Shown here one piece after another: positions 44,926-56,160 of a DNA stretch of 64,000 bases. The DNA is from Cryptomeria japonica. Taxonomy: Eukaryota; Streptophyta; Pinopsida; Cupressales; Cupressaceae. The position numbers and the translations under genes were made by a program. The notes under the pieces were generated by a model. The model was not told the DNA's origin. It saw only the letters and a program-made list of their open reading frames with translations, and did not search any database. The DNA lies in contig NC_081406.1 of NCBI RefSeq assembly GCF_030272615.1, positions 475,622,900-475,686,899 of the forward strand, written 5' to 3'. Every line of letters begins with the position of its first letter. Within the stretch, counting starts at the first letter, position 1.

Positions 44926-46702
44926 CCAAGGATGAATTGAACACAAAATTTCTAAGGCAAGGAAGGAATCAGGGATGAACTGAACAAGAAATTTCCCCTC
45001 CAGGGAAAAAATTGAAAAATCCATTCTCGGGCATCAAATCACATCCAAATTTCAAAAGTTTTACAGATTTGGATTCGTAAGAGAATTTTCTCTCTCCTGG
45101 ACCATGGAACCCTAATTTGGAAATTTTCCTAAAAAATAGGAAATGTGCAAAATTGATGAAAAAACCTTCTTCAAGCAAGGAAAGTTGAGGAGACTTCAAG
45201 AAAATTCTTCCTGAATCGAATTTTCCCTCTCCAACAATTCCAGATGTGTAGGAGCGGATATATGACGACGGAGTCCATTTGCATGGCGAGGATATATTGA
45301 ACGCATGGCAGTATGGTGGTGCATTCATTGCCGGAATATTTGACCAAATGGCAACCTGGTCATTGCATGTTGAATTTATGGCAGATTCCTTTTGCATGTA
45401 GCCGCCGCATGTGGAAATGATGGAGCATTTATGACATAATGGGGATTTTTTTGCATGGATGAATATTCAACGCATGTTGGGCGAATTTGAAGGAGGTGGT
45501 GCATTTAATGCGCAATGGATGCTATTTTGGGTACTTTTGAATCAATGGTATATGGGCATGATGGTTTATTAATTGGAGATTCCCACCTTGTTGCATCTTG
45601 AGTGGAGAATCTTTTGGGGAAAACCCTAATTAGGGTTTTGCATGTAGCCAGGGCTTGAAGCCTATATAAGGGGTGACCGCCCTCATTTGTAAGGGAGGGA
45701 GCTTTGTATGAAATTGTTGCGATAAGCTTTGAGATAATAACAGTGAAACATTGTTCTTTGATGGTGTCCACTTAAGTTATTTTTTTAAAGCTTGCATGGT
45801 TTCACCTTCCTCACTTAGATTAGAATTAGTTTCGTGCTTTGATTCCAATGGAGAACGTAATGGTGTCTGATGAATTTCCATGGTTCATACTTTTTGTATC
45901 TTGCTGATTGTAAGTTGTAGTGTAAAATTAGCATGAGCCACTAAACTTGTGCTAAGTTTGGTTGTGGATAGTCGTTTGGATTGCGCCGTTTTGGGTATCA
46001 AAAGCACTTTCCCGATTTGAAAATCCTTCAGTATCCTCAGAAGATTGCACCGGTTCTTGCGGAGTTGTAGTTGAACTTGGTGCAGCAGAGCTTGGTTTAT
46101 TTGAAATTTGTCCACCAGAGCACTATTCATTGTTATCACTGCCCTTAGGAGTAGATTTAGATCCTTCTAACCCTTTCCCTTTCCTTTCCAGTTCATTCTA
46201 GTTCAGTCCGTTCGAAGCAGCAGCATCGTAATATTGTCATAGTCGATGATGGAGTTCCAGCCACAACAAAGAAGTGAAAGAATGATGCACACGTAAGGCC
46301 CCTTGGATTACCAACAATCACATCAGCCAACTGAGTCACTTCCACGCATTGAAGGAACCTTGGAGTCGATTGTTTGAACTTCTTGCAATCTTAGCATGCA
46401 ATCGTACTTTGATCAAGAGAGAGTGAAGTGACCGTTAGGCAACTTTATTCTGTGTTCGACGTAGTCATAAAAAACACGTCAACAGGGCCCTCTCTAACAT
46501 CCATTGACTTACTATAAATAGTAAGTATAGCAAATGGAGCCTGGGAAACACCAAACAAAAGCCAAAACTGAAAACCGCTGAACTCTAGAGACGATACAAT
46601 CCTCAGGAGACCCTCTATCCATACTCATTAGCCTACGAGGGTCAGAATGATAGGCTAATCATCCAAAATCCATGTCTACTAAAATGGGGACATTACGAGT
46701 TT

Positions 46703-47448
46703 TGTTAACAAGATTTTGCTGGTTTGAACTTAGTTCATTCATGGGCTTTGTGAGGACGAAAACCTTTGCACAGGACATCCTTTTTGAAAGTGAAATATCT
46801 TTCATGGTGTATTTTGCTGGTGGTTTCATTTAGAAACTACATTTGGGCTTCATTTGAGAAGATTGCATATTGTTTTCAGATTGCACCTTTTAGAGAAATC
46901 AAAGAACAGATTTGTGAAGAAGCCAGATTTAAAGGGTTAAAATCAGTCACATTTCATTGCTTTAGCTAGCCATCCCCTTTCCTAAGCTGGCCATACATCT
47001 CACAGAGGGATGCGAGGGTTTGCTGTTCTAGGGTTTGTGTAAGAAAATTGTGGGAAAAGAGGCATCCAGGTGTACCCAACTCAAGAGGAGTGATTGCTGA
47101 TTGAAAAAGTACAGATTTTAAATGGTTTTGACTTTTGAGCTATTTTGAAAGCCCTAATTTTCTGGTCTAGAGTTTGCTTCAGACTTGGAATGTATTGCAG
47201 CTTCTGGGTATGTTTGTATTATCATTTTGAAGATATTTGGTCATCCAGGTATTGCTAGTTTCACCGATATTCTGTTATTTTCAGTTGTGGGTATTTCAAA
47301 TATTGAGCATTTGGGTGTTATTCGCTCTAAATCATTGTTGCAAATATTATCTATTGCATTATATATTATTGTATTGTGGTTTATCTTCAAAACTTTGCAT
47401 TCATCATTGAGTAGTCGAACACAAATTGAGGGAGAGCCATTATACGTC
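46703..47448 (+). other. Probable remainder of LTR F; no gene recognised
   Basis: This is the continuation of F after LTR E. The open frames at 46766-46969 and 47185-47454 have no domain. F must end before about 47450, where reverse transcriptase coding begins. Confidence 0.35.
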
Positions 47449-47803
47449 AAGTAGTCTAAATGTAATTTTCGCATGACAGAGCTTCTCTACTTTGGCCACA
47501 TCTTCAGTTCTAAGGGTGTAAGAATAGATCTTGAAAAGATTGGTTAGATGTAGTACAATGCTGTTTTGATCACTTCAAACAGGTGATGAGTGGTTGCCTA
47601 GTCTAAGCTATTCATGATGTCTCCAAACCTTTTGAGTTGGAGTGTGATGGCTTAGGAAAGGGAATAAGAGCTGTCCTGATGTAGGATAAGCATCCTATTT
47701 CCTTGGAAAGTAGGAAGTTGAGAGGTGTGGAAAAGAGTAATTCTACACGACAAATAAATGTTGGTCATTATGCATGCCTTGGCCTAGTTTAGACCTTACC
47801 TAG
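47449..47803 (+). pseudogene. Old chromovirus RT/RNase H, left part
   Basis: Plus-strand frames contain L-L-Y-F-G-H-I-F-S-S-K-G-V (RT thumb) and, after frameshifts, K-P-F-E-L-E-C-D and D-K-H-P-I-S-L-E-S-R-K-L, the start of RNase H with its first catalytic Asp. It is cut at 47804 by element 3, and RNase H resumes at about 58837. Many stops mark it as the oldest layer of this nest. Confidence 0.75.
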
Positions 47804-48888
47804 TGTAATGAACCTTTGTTGTACTTGCCTCGCCTTCCTGATAATTAGGGCCTGATCTATCCACTGAAGGTTGGATTTAGGGCCACAAAAGGAAATTACG
47901 GTTTCCTGCAACATTTAGATATTTTATTTTATATGTCAGCAGTAATATTAGATCAGTGGCAAAATTATTGCAGCACAAAATACATACACGACCCATTCTA
48001 AATTTTGAGGATTTTCCAGGTTGGCTGGGCTACCCATCCAGACCCATCCCATCTCTTAGGGCTAATAGGGCCACCTGAGGATGGGCCCAACATACCCCTG
48101 GCTTGCACTCATTATCTTGAATGTACTAACAAACGAAGGATAGTAGGAAGATAACAAATGCATACAAAAACCATAGATTAATGACTATATTACTTGGTCA
48201 ACATTTATCCATTATATATAAATTTGTAGGGATTAATTCATTATATTTGTGCCTAGTTGCAGAAACATGACTATCATTAATTAGTATTTCTTTTCTTTAC
48301 TTATTAGTTGTGTCTGAGAATGAATGAATTATTTTTATTCTTCTATCTGTCACTAAAGTGTATTTTAATGCAACATACTAAACCTGATATTGCAGGTTAC
48401 CTATCTAGTGTGAAGATTAAGTTCATTTTACCCTTTTGTACATTACAGATGTGCTTAGTTCATTTGGTAAGACATTTTTAGGCATGGAACCGATTTAGCA
48501 ATTAATCTGGGTCACTAGTTAAATTATATTAATTACTGTTATATGATGAATGAAAGCAGATTTAATACAACTTGCACAAAGACATACTTCAACATTTCAA
48601 CATTTAAGCGGATTGGCTTGGGGACGTACCAACCTGCTGGTGATGGGAAGGAATGCTTATTAGGCGATGCTTCTTCATCACTGGGAAGAATCAACGACTA
48701 GCCCTTTTACATCGTCTGTTGACTGATGCGTTCCCAAGGCAGTCCTCATGGTTGTCTAGGCATCATAAATTATGAAAACTGAAATAAATATTATTACTGA
48801 GTAACGAAGTTACCTCTTGGATGCTTCTCCTTGCCCTTCTCTCCTTGTCACCTTCTCTCCCGTGTTTCCTTGGGGTGTGCGTTTATAT
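47804..48888 (-). repeat. Element 3, 3' LTR (truncated by A2)
   Basis: It matches 57536-58620 closely, starting TGTAATGAACCTTTGTTGTA on the plus strand. The last 11 bases before A2 (TGCGTTTATAT) still align with the other copy, so A2 inserted inside the LTR about 85 bp before its end. The remaining part was lost in the deletion. Confidence 0.85.
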
Positions 48889-49157
48889 TGTTGGCGGCAA
48901 TATTGTATAGGAAAATGAAACTAGTTAATTAAGTTGTAATTGTCTTGGTTAGTTGGCAACCGAGGGGTGGTAGTTGCGGTGCGACGGTTGGCACTCGCAC
49001 CCCCTCGGTATCTTTATATACTTCCGAATGTAACTTGTGACACACGATTATGAATGGAATAACATCTCTTATATTTTATCTGATATCTATGGCATTATTA
49101 TTCTGCATTACGTGTTTTATCTGTATGTTTTAAGTTATTCACACGAGAGGGTAAACA
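48889..49157 (+). repeat. A2 5' LTR
   Basis: 269 bp, starting TGTTGGCGGC and ending GAGGGTAAACA. A TATA box (TTTATATA, 49013-49020) follows CGCACCCCCTCGG, the same promoter module as in A1. The bases before it are TATAT; the partner duplication has been deleted. Confidence 0.85.
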
Positions 49158-49159
49158 TT

Positions 49160-49177
49160 TGGCATCGTTGCCTAGAC
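49160..49177 (+). other. A2 primer-binding site
   Basis: TGGCATCGTTGCC begins two bases after the LTR, like A1, with CA in place of GC at positions 5-6 of the match. Asp-tRNA-like by family knowledge. Confidence 0.65.
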
Positions 49178-49216
49178 ATACTTGGGAAAGGAAGGAGTGG
49201 ATGGCGCACGGACACA

Positions 49217-49585
49217 ATGGGCCTACCTGTTGGTGAGATAAACCCAGAGGCCGACGACGCGCAAACTGAGCTCTACCACGGAGAAAACACTGCAATGAGG
49301 GAATTCTCAATCCTCCTTCAGGTGGCTATCGAGACCTACGTCTGAAGGGAGGCCACGGAGGCTGAAATCCCAACAAGTGCCGTGTGGACCGCACTGGAAG
49401 TTAGCCCCGCAGTAAATCGGTTGATGAACCACCTCCCCCGGTTGCTTGCAAAGGCATCACTGGCACAACGAACTCGCTTGGAGGAGATTGCTCGGGAAGA
49501 GCGATGGCAACAAATCCTCCAACAGTACGAAGAAAACAACAGTCGGGAAGCGGAGCGTGATGGCACGCGGCCAAGAGGAAATTGA
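49217..49585 (+). pseudogene. A-family leader ORF (ORF0), A2 copy
   Basis: 122 codons plus stop, with a single internal TGA at 49343 where A1 has CGA. It starts M-G-L-P-V-G-E-I-N-P and ends R-P-R-G-N. Length and frame are identical to A1 over 369 bp. The middle L-E-V-S-P-A-V-N-R-L-M-N-H-L and the Glu/Arg-rich helix after it are the most conserved parts. It lies 60 bp after the LTR, before Gag, so it would be the first ORF on the element RNA. Confidence 0.65.
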
Positions 49586-49731
49586 ACCTTGAATCCCAGA
49601 GGGATAAAAGAACATTCTATATTTGAGTAAAGGTGTCATAATATTGACACAAGTTGTATCTAATGAGATGAATTAATAAAGGAGTGTTTTGTTTTTTATG
49701 TGTTGTTATTTATGGAAATGTACGAGAATTA

Positions 49732-50240
49732 ATGCCCAACCTATTAAACAAAGATAGAAATAAGAAAGCACAAACGGAGGAGTGGGAGGCCGCACAGAGG
49801 GCCTTGATTCTGGAGGAACAAGTAGAACACAGATGGAGGCTGAGGCAAGTTGCCGAAGGACGACCTGCCGAAGGGTTGCCCGAAGCGAACCAAGGAGGTG
49901 TCACGGAGGGTGCAGAAGCCGAGGAAAATTTCTACGCGTCGCTAGAACATTGTAGGGGAGAAGCCACGAAGAGTTTTTGGAGGAAACCAGGTTACAGAGG
50001 AATCTAGTCGAAGAGACTCGGGATCACTTATCCCTTACGCTGCGAAGTGAGGGCCACCAAAGGGAGCCAGTAGCGGGCGCGGGTGAGAACGAAGGGGAGG
50101 ACAACCGTACGGCTATAGGTGCGAGACACGACAGGCAAAACACCGTACCCCTAGTCACCCAAGCAGGACACACCACCGGTGTTGGAGGGAGTGGCACAGG
50201 GGCACGACAGACACAGCCACAGCCACCTCCGGGGACATGA
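49732..50240 (+). pseudogene. A2 Gag leader region
   Basis: M-P-N-L-L-N-K-D starts a Glu-rich frame with R-P-A-E-G-L-P-E, like A1. It shifts frame near 49990 and ends in a Gln/Pro/Gly-rich stretch with TGA just before the Gag capsid start at 50250. Confidence 0.5.
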
Positions 50241-50249
50241 CCCCCATCA

Positions 50250-51340
50250 ATGGCGAGTAAACAAAAATTGCCGAAGTTCAACGGTGACGGGAAGGAAGAT
50301 CCTGTCCGCCATTGCCGCACGTGCGAAACCATATGGTCAGCGAACGGTGTTACCAACCAAGACGAATGGGTAACACAATTTCCAGCAACCTTAAGGGGAG
50401 TGGCCATAGACTGGTACTCAGATATGGATAAGGCCAAAGTCAGCGCATGGCTCGACCTGAAGGAGTTTGGGATAGAGTTCCGCCTCCTCAAAGACGACAA
50501 TGAAATAGTAGCCGAAATCTATGGCACAAAGTAGAACAAGAATGAGACTGTCCAAGCCTATAGTCGGCGGCTCAAGGAACTATTGGGGAAAATGGAGAGT
50601 CAACCAGCGGATGGGTTGAAAAAGAGATGGTCCGTGGAGGGACTGAAACACTCCCTCCGGAAGAAGATGAAAATTGTTCCACCAACCTCGTACGAAGACG
50701 CATATAATAGAGCGATGGATCTCGAGAGCGAGACCAGGACATCCAAGAAAAAAAAGGATAGCTCGTCCGAGGATGATGACTCTTCCGAGGGAAGCAGTAG
50801 CGATGGCGAGGCGGGCAAATAGGTACAAGCGCTCCAGAAAGACATGGAGTGAATGAGGAGTGAATCTAAAACAATGAGAAGCACGGGTCGGACAGAAGGC
50901 GACGTATGGTGCACAGAGTGCAAAGAGGAAGGACATACGAAGGGTACTTGCCCGAAGGCCTTTTGTGAGATTTGCCAAGTGATGGGACACTCCATTAAGG
51001 AGTGCCCATACAACATGAAGACCCGAAGTATGCAAATGAACCAAGTGCTGTTCACTGAGCAGGCCACAACATCCGCGCCAGCGGGTATGACCCAGCAAAC
51101 CACGACATCATCTGGAGGTTACCGGGACAACAGACGCGACGACAGAAGGAATAATAACAATAACAATAACAATAACAAAAGCCGTATCCAGTATGACGCC
51201 AAGGGCCGGCCAATGATCCAGTGTAGGGCTTGCAATCAGTGAGGACACTTCGGCCGTGATTGCACGAAGGAAGCCACCCTCAGCGCCTTTGCCGATGGTG
51301 TGGGCTAGGCGACCATGAGGATGCAAATTGCCTTAAGCCA
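50250..51340 (+). pseudogene. A2 Gag with four zinc knuckles
   Basis: It starts M-A-S-K-Q-K-L-P-K. The core (R-G-V-A-I-D-W-Y-S-D and A-Y-S-R-R-L-K-E-L-L) matches A1. In-frame stops are TAG 50532, TAG 50820, TGA 50850 and TGA 51240. Three of the four fall where A1 has a sense codon one transition away (TGG, CGA and TGG). Knuckles read C-T-E-C...H...C, C-E-I-C...H...C, C-R-A-C...H...C and, after a 1-bp deletion near 51276, C-R-W-C...H...C. Confidence 0.8.
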
Positions 51341-51669
51341 GGGGTTAATCTCCTCAACATTGAGAACATTGGTGAGAAAGAAGTACTGGCGATCACTCGC
51401 ACTCAGACGAAAAAGGCCACTTATCCCGACCCCTCGTACAGAGAAGGAGAGATTATGGGAGGCAAAAGCCAATATTGAACATGAGATGACGACCGAAAGA
51501 CAGAACAACGAGGCGGTGAGTACATCATCCCGTACGGAAGTTGAAAATAACATCATTCGGCAAGTACTTTAGATGGAAGTGCCTATAAGGGTAAGGGACC
51601 TTCTGGAAACAATGCCACAGTTGAGAACCGCCATTTTTTAGTTCCATACAAACCACTGCGCAGGCACCT

Positions 51670-52682
51670 TTGCGTGCCACACGAGCGGAAGTTCCGGTCA
51701 GCCCCTTGGTTGACCCAATGTCGTTGGCCTTAAATAGTGGTCGACATCCTGCTGTAGTAGAGATGGGAATTCTCGGGGCTATCCTCAAAGACACCATTGT
51801 GGACGAAGATTCGGGGGTGAATGTACTGCCAGAGGATATGTGGAAGAAGCTGGGGAAGCCAACACTATGGCCACCCACATTCAACTTGGTAGGTGCAAAC
51901 CAGCATGACATCGAGCCACTCGGCACCTTGATGGCCTAGCCGGTCACCATCGACACGCAACCCTTCATACTAGATTTTGTGGTAATCCCACTCAAGAAGA
52001 AGGGGTACGACACCATCTTAGGTAGAGGGTGGCTGGTTACAGCAAAGGTGAACCACGACTGGAAAAAGAACACCCTTTCTATGGAGAAAGGGGGCGGAAG
52101 TACACCATTGATCTGAGGACCCAGGTTGTCGGCGAGGAATTGGCGTCATCTGACTTGGATTTGGTGGATTCAAACAGATGGGAGTGGGACTTCTATGAAG
52201 GTAAAGACGAGAGGGAACCAAACGAGGAAGGAGTGCTGGAACTTGGCGGATGTTCAGATAATGACACTTCCTCCTTGAATGGACTCTTCCACGGGCAAAT
52301 GGAAGACTATGAAGTGTTTCATCCGGCTTGTCCCATGCTACAGATTGAGGACGAGTCAGGCGAGAAGGAGTTTCCGCCAGAATACATGGAGTACAAGGAG
52401 GGAGACGCCAAAATAAATGATGTCTCAGCATACGAATTTTCGAAAGATAGGCCAATGCGGTACGAAGACCCCACTGTGAAGGAAACAAACCTGGGGGACA
52501 CTGCCAATCCTCGAAATATCTGGGTAGGCGACGATTGGAGCCCAGTGCTGAAGGCTGCAGCATTCAAAATCTTCCTGGAATACAAGGACGTATTCGCGTG
52601 GTCCTACAAGGATTTGAAGGGGGTTCCGCCAGAAATGTGTCCACCGGATACCATTGGCCCCAAGAGCTCAACCGGTACGTAA
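51670..52682 (+). pseudogene. A2 protease and linker to RT
   Basis: The protease active-site region reads D-E-D-S-G-V-N-V-L where A1 has D-G-G-S. TAG at 51937 replaces CAG of A1. A 1-bp deletion near 52095 shifts the frame to 52029-52682, an acidic linker that ends in the start of RT (D-V-F-A-W-S-Y-K-D-L-K-G). The frames overlap at 52654, where RT coding continues. Confidence 0.75.
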
Positions 52683-53559
52683 GAGGCTGTATCGAATGAA
52701 CAAAAACTATGCTGCCAAGGTGAACGAGGAGATCGAATGGATGCTGGAGGCCGGCATTATATTTCGAGTGGAGACAAGTGAGTGGGTCTCGCCGATTGTG
52801 ATTTCACTAAAGAAGGAGGCCAACGAGATCTGCATCTGCGTGGATTTTCGGTGCCTCAACGCCGTCACCATCAAGGACCTGTTTCCCATACCCTTCACAG
52901 ATAGTATCCTGGAGGAGGTGGCTGGCCATGAAATATACTCATTTCTTGACGGCTTCTCAGGGTACAACCAGATTTCGATAGCTGAGGAGGACAAGCTGAA
53001 GACCACCTTTGTGGTGGAAGATGGAGTCTAGGCGTACAACCGGATGCCTTTCGGCTTGTGCAACGCTCCAACAACCTTCCAGAGGATAGTTCTTCACATC
53101 TTTGATAAGATGTCGGTGGGAAATTTTAAAGCCTTTTTGGATGACTGGTTGATTTTCATTAGCGAAGACACTCACTTGGTGGCACTGAGAGAGTGCATGG
53201 AGTGGTGTCGAAGGGCCAGGTCCGCCTTAAATCCACGGAAATGCCGGTTTATGGTACGACAGGGGAATTTGCTGGGCCATATTGTTTGTAAAGATGGACT
53301 GAAAACTGACCCAGATAAGGTACGAGTAATTGTGGAAATGGAGTTGCCCATTGATGTGACAGGAGTCAAGTCCTTTTTGGGACACATTGAATACTACTGG
53401 AAGTTCATCAAGAACTTTGCCCAACTTTCATTTCCACTCGACAAACTAACTCGGAAGGGCGAACTATACATATGGGAATTGGCACAAAGGGAAGCATTCC
53501 AAGAACTCAAGACGAGACTGGTGGCAGCACTCATTTTGGCCTATCCAAATTGGGACTGA
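52654..53559 (+). pseudogene. A2 reverse transcriptase
   Basis: Motifs in order: V-D-F-R-C-L-N-A-V-T, F-L-D-G-F-S-G-Y-N-Q-I, then a TAG at 53029, M-P-F-G-L-C-N-A-P-T-T-F-Q, the catalytic F-L-D-D near 53139, and L-L-G-H-I-V with V-K-S-F-L-G-H near 53370. This is a complete Ty3/gypsy RT with catalytic Asp residues kept, broken only by the TAG at 53029 and a TGA at 53557. It copies element RNA into cDNA. Confidence 0.9.
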
Positions 53560-53935
53560 GAGTTGCACGTACACATGGATGCCTCGAACTATGCCATTGG
53601 TGCTACGCTAGCGTAGTAAGGGGCACACGGGTTGGATCACCCCATCTATTTTGCAAGTAGGTTGATGTCGAAAGCCGAGAGGAACTACAGTACCACCGAG
53701 AGGGAGGCCCTCGGGATGGTCTATGCTGTACAGAAATTTCGACACTACCTGCTAGCGACACCCTTCACCTTCTATGTGGACCATCAGGCCTTGATGTACC
53801 TGGTAAAGAAATCCATCATCCAAGGCAGGATAAGCAGATGGCTACTGCTGCTTCAGGAGTTTATGTTCACAATAATTGTACGGCTAGGCAAAAGCCATGT
53901 CATTGCTGACCAATTGTCCCGGATTAGGTCCGGAG
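53560..53935 (+). pseudogene. A2 RNase H
   Basis: M-D-A-S-N-Y-A-I-G-A opens the domain, followed by tandem stops near 53613. Then T-E-R-E-A-L, F-Y-V-D-H-Q-A-L, and the end at H-V-I-A-D-Q-L-S-R-I near 53900-53930. The catalytic Asp-Glu-Asp set is present. It removes RNA from the RNA/DNA hybrid during reverse transcription. Confidence 0.85.
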
Positions 53936-54805
53936 AGCCGCCAGAAGGGGTAAATGACGACTTCCCAGACGCCCACCTATTCAAGATCGCAGTACTACCA
54001 CCATGGTACACTGCCATCGGGGAATATCTCTCCACCTCCGTATTCCCCCAAGGCATGCCGCTGGGAGAGCGAAGAAAGCTTGTGTTGAGAAGCCGCACAT
54101 TCCAACTGATTAATGGTTTATTGTATAAAATGGGGCCCGACGAGGTGTTATGCCGGTGTGTGATGGAGGAAGAGGTGCCAAGCATCTTGAGGGAAGCACA
54201 TGAGGGGCCCGCAGGAGGCCATATGGGACCGGACACTACGGCAAGGAAGGTGTTGCTAGCAGGCCTCTGGTGGCCCACATTGTATAATGATGCGAGAGAA
54301 TGGGTAGTAGGTTGTGATACGTACCAGAGAGTGGGGAGGCCGTTGAAAAGGGATTTCATGCCCCTCAACCCTTCGCATGCTCAAGAACTATTTGAACGCT
54401 GGGGGCAAGATTTTATCGGGCCGCTCGAGGTGAGCCGCGCTAGGAGGTGTCGCTACATTGTGGTAGCCACTGAATATTTAACCAAGTGGGTTGAAGTGCG
54501 GGCTCTACCTGACAACTCGGTCGTAAGTACAACAAGATTCATATACGAGCAAATTATTACACGATATGGGATCCCTATGCAGTTGACAAGCGACAATGGT
54601 GGACATTTTGTGAATCACGTTATTAAACTTCTTACTACGGAATTCAAGATTTTCCATTCATTGTCTAGCCCCTATTACCCACGAGCCAATGGGCAGGCCA
54701 AGGCTACCAACAAGATTCTTGTGGGCGTGATTTACAAGTCGTGCGGTGTCGAGGGAGAAGATTGGGAAGAAAAATTACCTTCGGCCTTGCTCCAAGCGAA
54801 AGCCC
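53936..54805 (+). pseudogene. A2 integrase, truncated, catalytic Glu lost
   Basis: The zinc-binding region has H-E-G-P-A-G-G-H and then C-D-T-Y where A3 has C-D-T-C, so one zinc ligand is missing. The core has G-Q-D-F-I-G, then S-D-N-G-G-H-F, but N-G-Q-A-K-A-T-N-K where the third acidic residue (Glu) is expected, so Lys replaces it. Coding stops at L-L-Q-A-K at the fusion with element 3. Confidence 0.85.
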
Positions 54806-54809
54806 CTTA

Positions 54810-55742
54810 GTTAGATCGGTGAGAGGGGCTGCCACTTTGGAGAAACCCCGTACAAACCTTCTGTAGTAACTGCATAACCCCAAGAACCTGCTTAATTGTG
54901 TGAGGGACTTAGGTCTAGGCCATTCTCTGATAGTGGCTATCTTCTCCTCATCCATGCTAACCCCCTCCGCATTAATCTTATGCCCTACATATAGGATTTC
55001 CTCCATTCCAAACTCACATTTGGACGCCTTAGCATAAAGTGACTCTTGCTCTAGGATCCTTAATGTGTTTGAAGTGCTCCTCCCAAGTTTTGTTGTAGAT
55101 CAAAATGTCGTAAAAAAAAAGTAGTAGAAATTTCCTTAGTTGCTTGCGGAAACTATGATTCATACATGACTGAAATGTTGCTGGTGCATTGGTTAGACCG
55201 AAATGTAGAACCAAGAATTAAAAATGTCCATAGTTACACCGAAAAGCTGTTTTGTGGATGTCCTCTTCCCTCATCCTGATTTGATGATATCCTGATCGAA
55301 GGTCGATCTTGGAGAAATATCTGGCTCCGTGTAGTTCATCAATCAACTCATCTATCCTTGGGATTGGGTACCTATTTTTGATGGTTTTCATATTCAGTGC
55401 TCTGTAGTCAATACACATTCTTAGAGTGCCATCTTTCTTTTTAGCAAGTACCACCGATGATGCGAAAGGGCTCGAACTAGGTTGGATGTGTCCCATAGCA
55501 AGTAGTTCCTTAATGGTTTTCTCAATTTCTTCCTTATATTTGTGAGGGTGGCGATAAGGGGTAGTGATGAATGGTTTTGCCCCCCCTTCCAATTCTATAG
55601 TGTGTTCAAACCCCCATTTGGGAGGCAAACCTTGGGGAATTTTCCCAAACACCCCTTTATATTTCTCCATGATGGGTTTGATGTCCATATGCGTGGATTT
55701 CTCATGAGTATTGCTCTTATCTAGTATCATGCATTGGGTCAC
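54810..55742 (-). pseudogene. Element 3 reverse transcriptase
   Basis: Minus strand, 55742 to 54810: [33 protein letters not shown], then F-F-Y-D-I-L where F-F-D-D is expected, so the first catalytic Asp is Tyr. The thumb has Y-V-G-H-K-I and F-L-G-L-C-S-Y-Y-R-R-F, and V-A-A-P-L-T-D-L-T-K ends at the fusion. Frameshifts near 55216 and 55020 also break it. Confidence 0.9.
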
Positions 55743-56160
55743 CCATTCTCCTCGTCCTTTTCTAAAAAATTACTCCAATTTCTTACAAGAAACCACTTTA
55801 GGGCTACCATCAGGTAAGCCCTTGAGAGTAACTTCCTTCCCTTCATGCTGAAACCTGATTATTTGGTTTGGGAGATCAAACATGAAACATCCCAATGAAT
55901 AAATCCATGGAGTCCCCAATATGATATCTGTGTCCAATGGTACCACGTAGAGATCTTCCCTTACCGGATGGCTACCTATTATGAACTCCAACTTAGGTAC
56001 CAACTTAGTGCATTGGACCCTTGCCCCTGTGGCTGTTGCTGCTTCGAACCCCTTAAAAGTCTATGTGGGTAATTAATGCTGCTTGACAACCCTTTCATTG
56101 ATGAAGTTATGGGAGGCTCCGCTGTCCATAAGTGTGACTACTTTCTTCCCTTTAAGTGAA
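55743..56160 (-). pseudogene. Element 3 protease
   Basis: V-V-T-L-M-D-S-G-A-S-H-N-F-I (56130-56090 region) is the retropepsin active site with D-S-G kept. The downstream part (56003-55770) has D-T-D-I-I-L-G-T-P-W-I and F-Q-H-E-G-K-E-V-T-L-K-G. It lies between Gag and RT as usual and is broken by a frameshift and stop near 56050-56070. Confidence 0.8.

Larger units (their letters stand above)
43089..46484 (-). mobile_element. Long solo LTR D, nested in LTR E
   Basis: A 3396-bp unit with TGTTG/CAACA ends; on the minus strand it starts TGTTGACGTGTTTTTTATGA. Flanks are GGTCC (43084-43088) and GGGCC (46485-46489), a 5-bp duplication with one mismatch. It contains an 84-bp tandem repeat (44008-44343) and a 57/58-bp tandem repeat (44639 to about 44925). 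Frequent TTTTTAGG and TATTTTT phrases at 43430-43620 and 44580-44610 suggest further old repetition. There is no recognisable protein. Confidence 0.7.
41943..46697 (-). mobile_element. Solo LTR E (TSD AGTTT), carrying nested LTR D
   Basis: Bounded by AGTTT at 41938-41942 and 46698-46702. On the minus strand it begins CGTAATGTCCCC (first T changed to C) and ends GGGATATTACA. A perfect 9-bp hairpin lies near its start (ATTAGCCTA 46627-46635, TAGGCTAAT 46651-46659). Without LTR D and one duplication it is about 1.35 kb, similar to related solo LTRs. No internal coding is seen. Confidence 0.82.
48889..54805 (+). mobile_element. LTR retrotransposon A2, 3' truncated
   Basis: Same family as A1. It has a 5' LTR, primer site, ORF0, Gag, protease, RT, RNase H and most of integrase. 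It ends within integrase at about 54800-54808, where minus-strand RT of element 3 begins without a gap. The 3' ORF, PPT and 3' LTR are missing. It is the only copy here with RT and RNase H, so it defines the pol of the family. Numerous stops and at least two single-base frameshifts (near 51276 and 52095) make it inactive. Confidence 0.88.
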
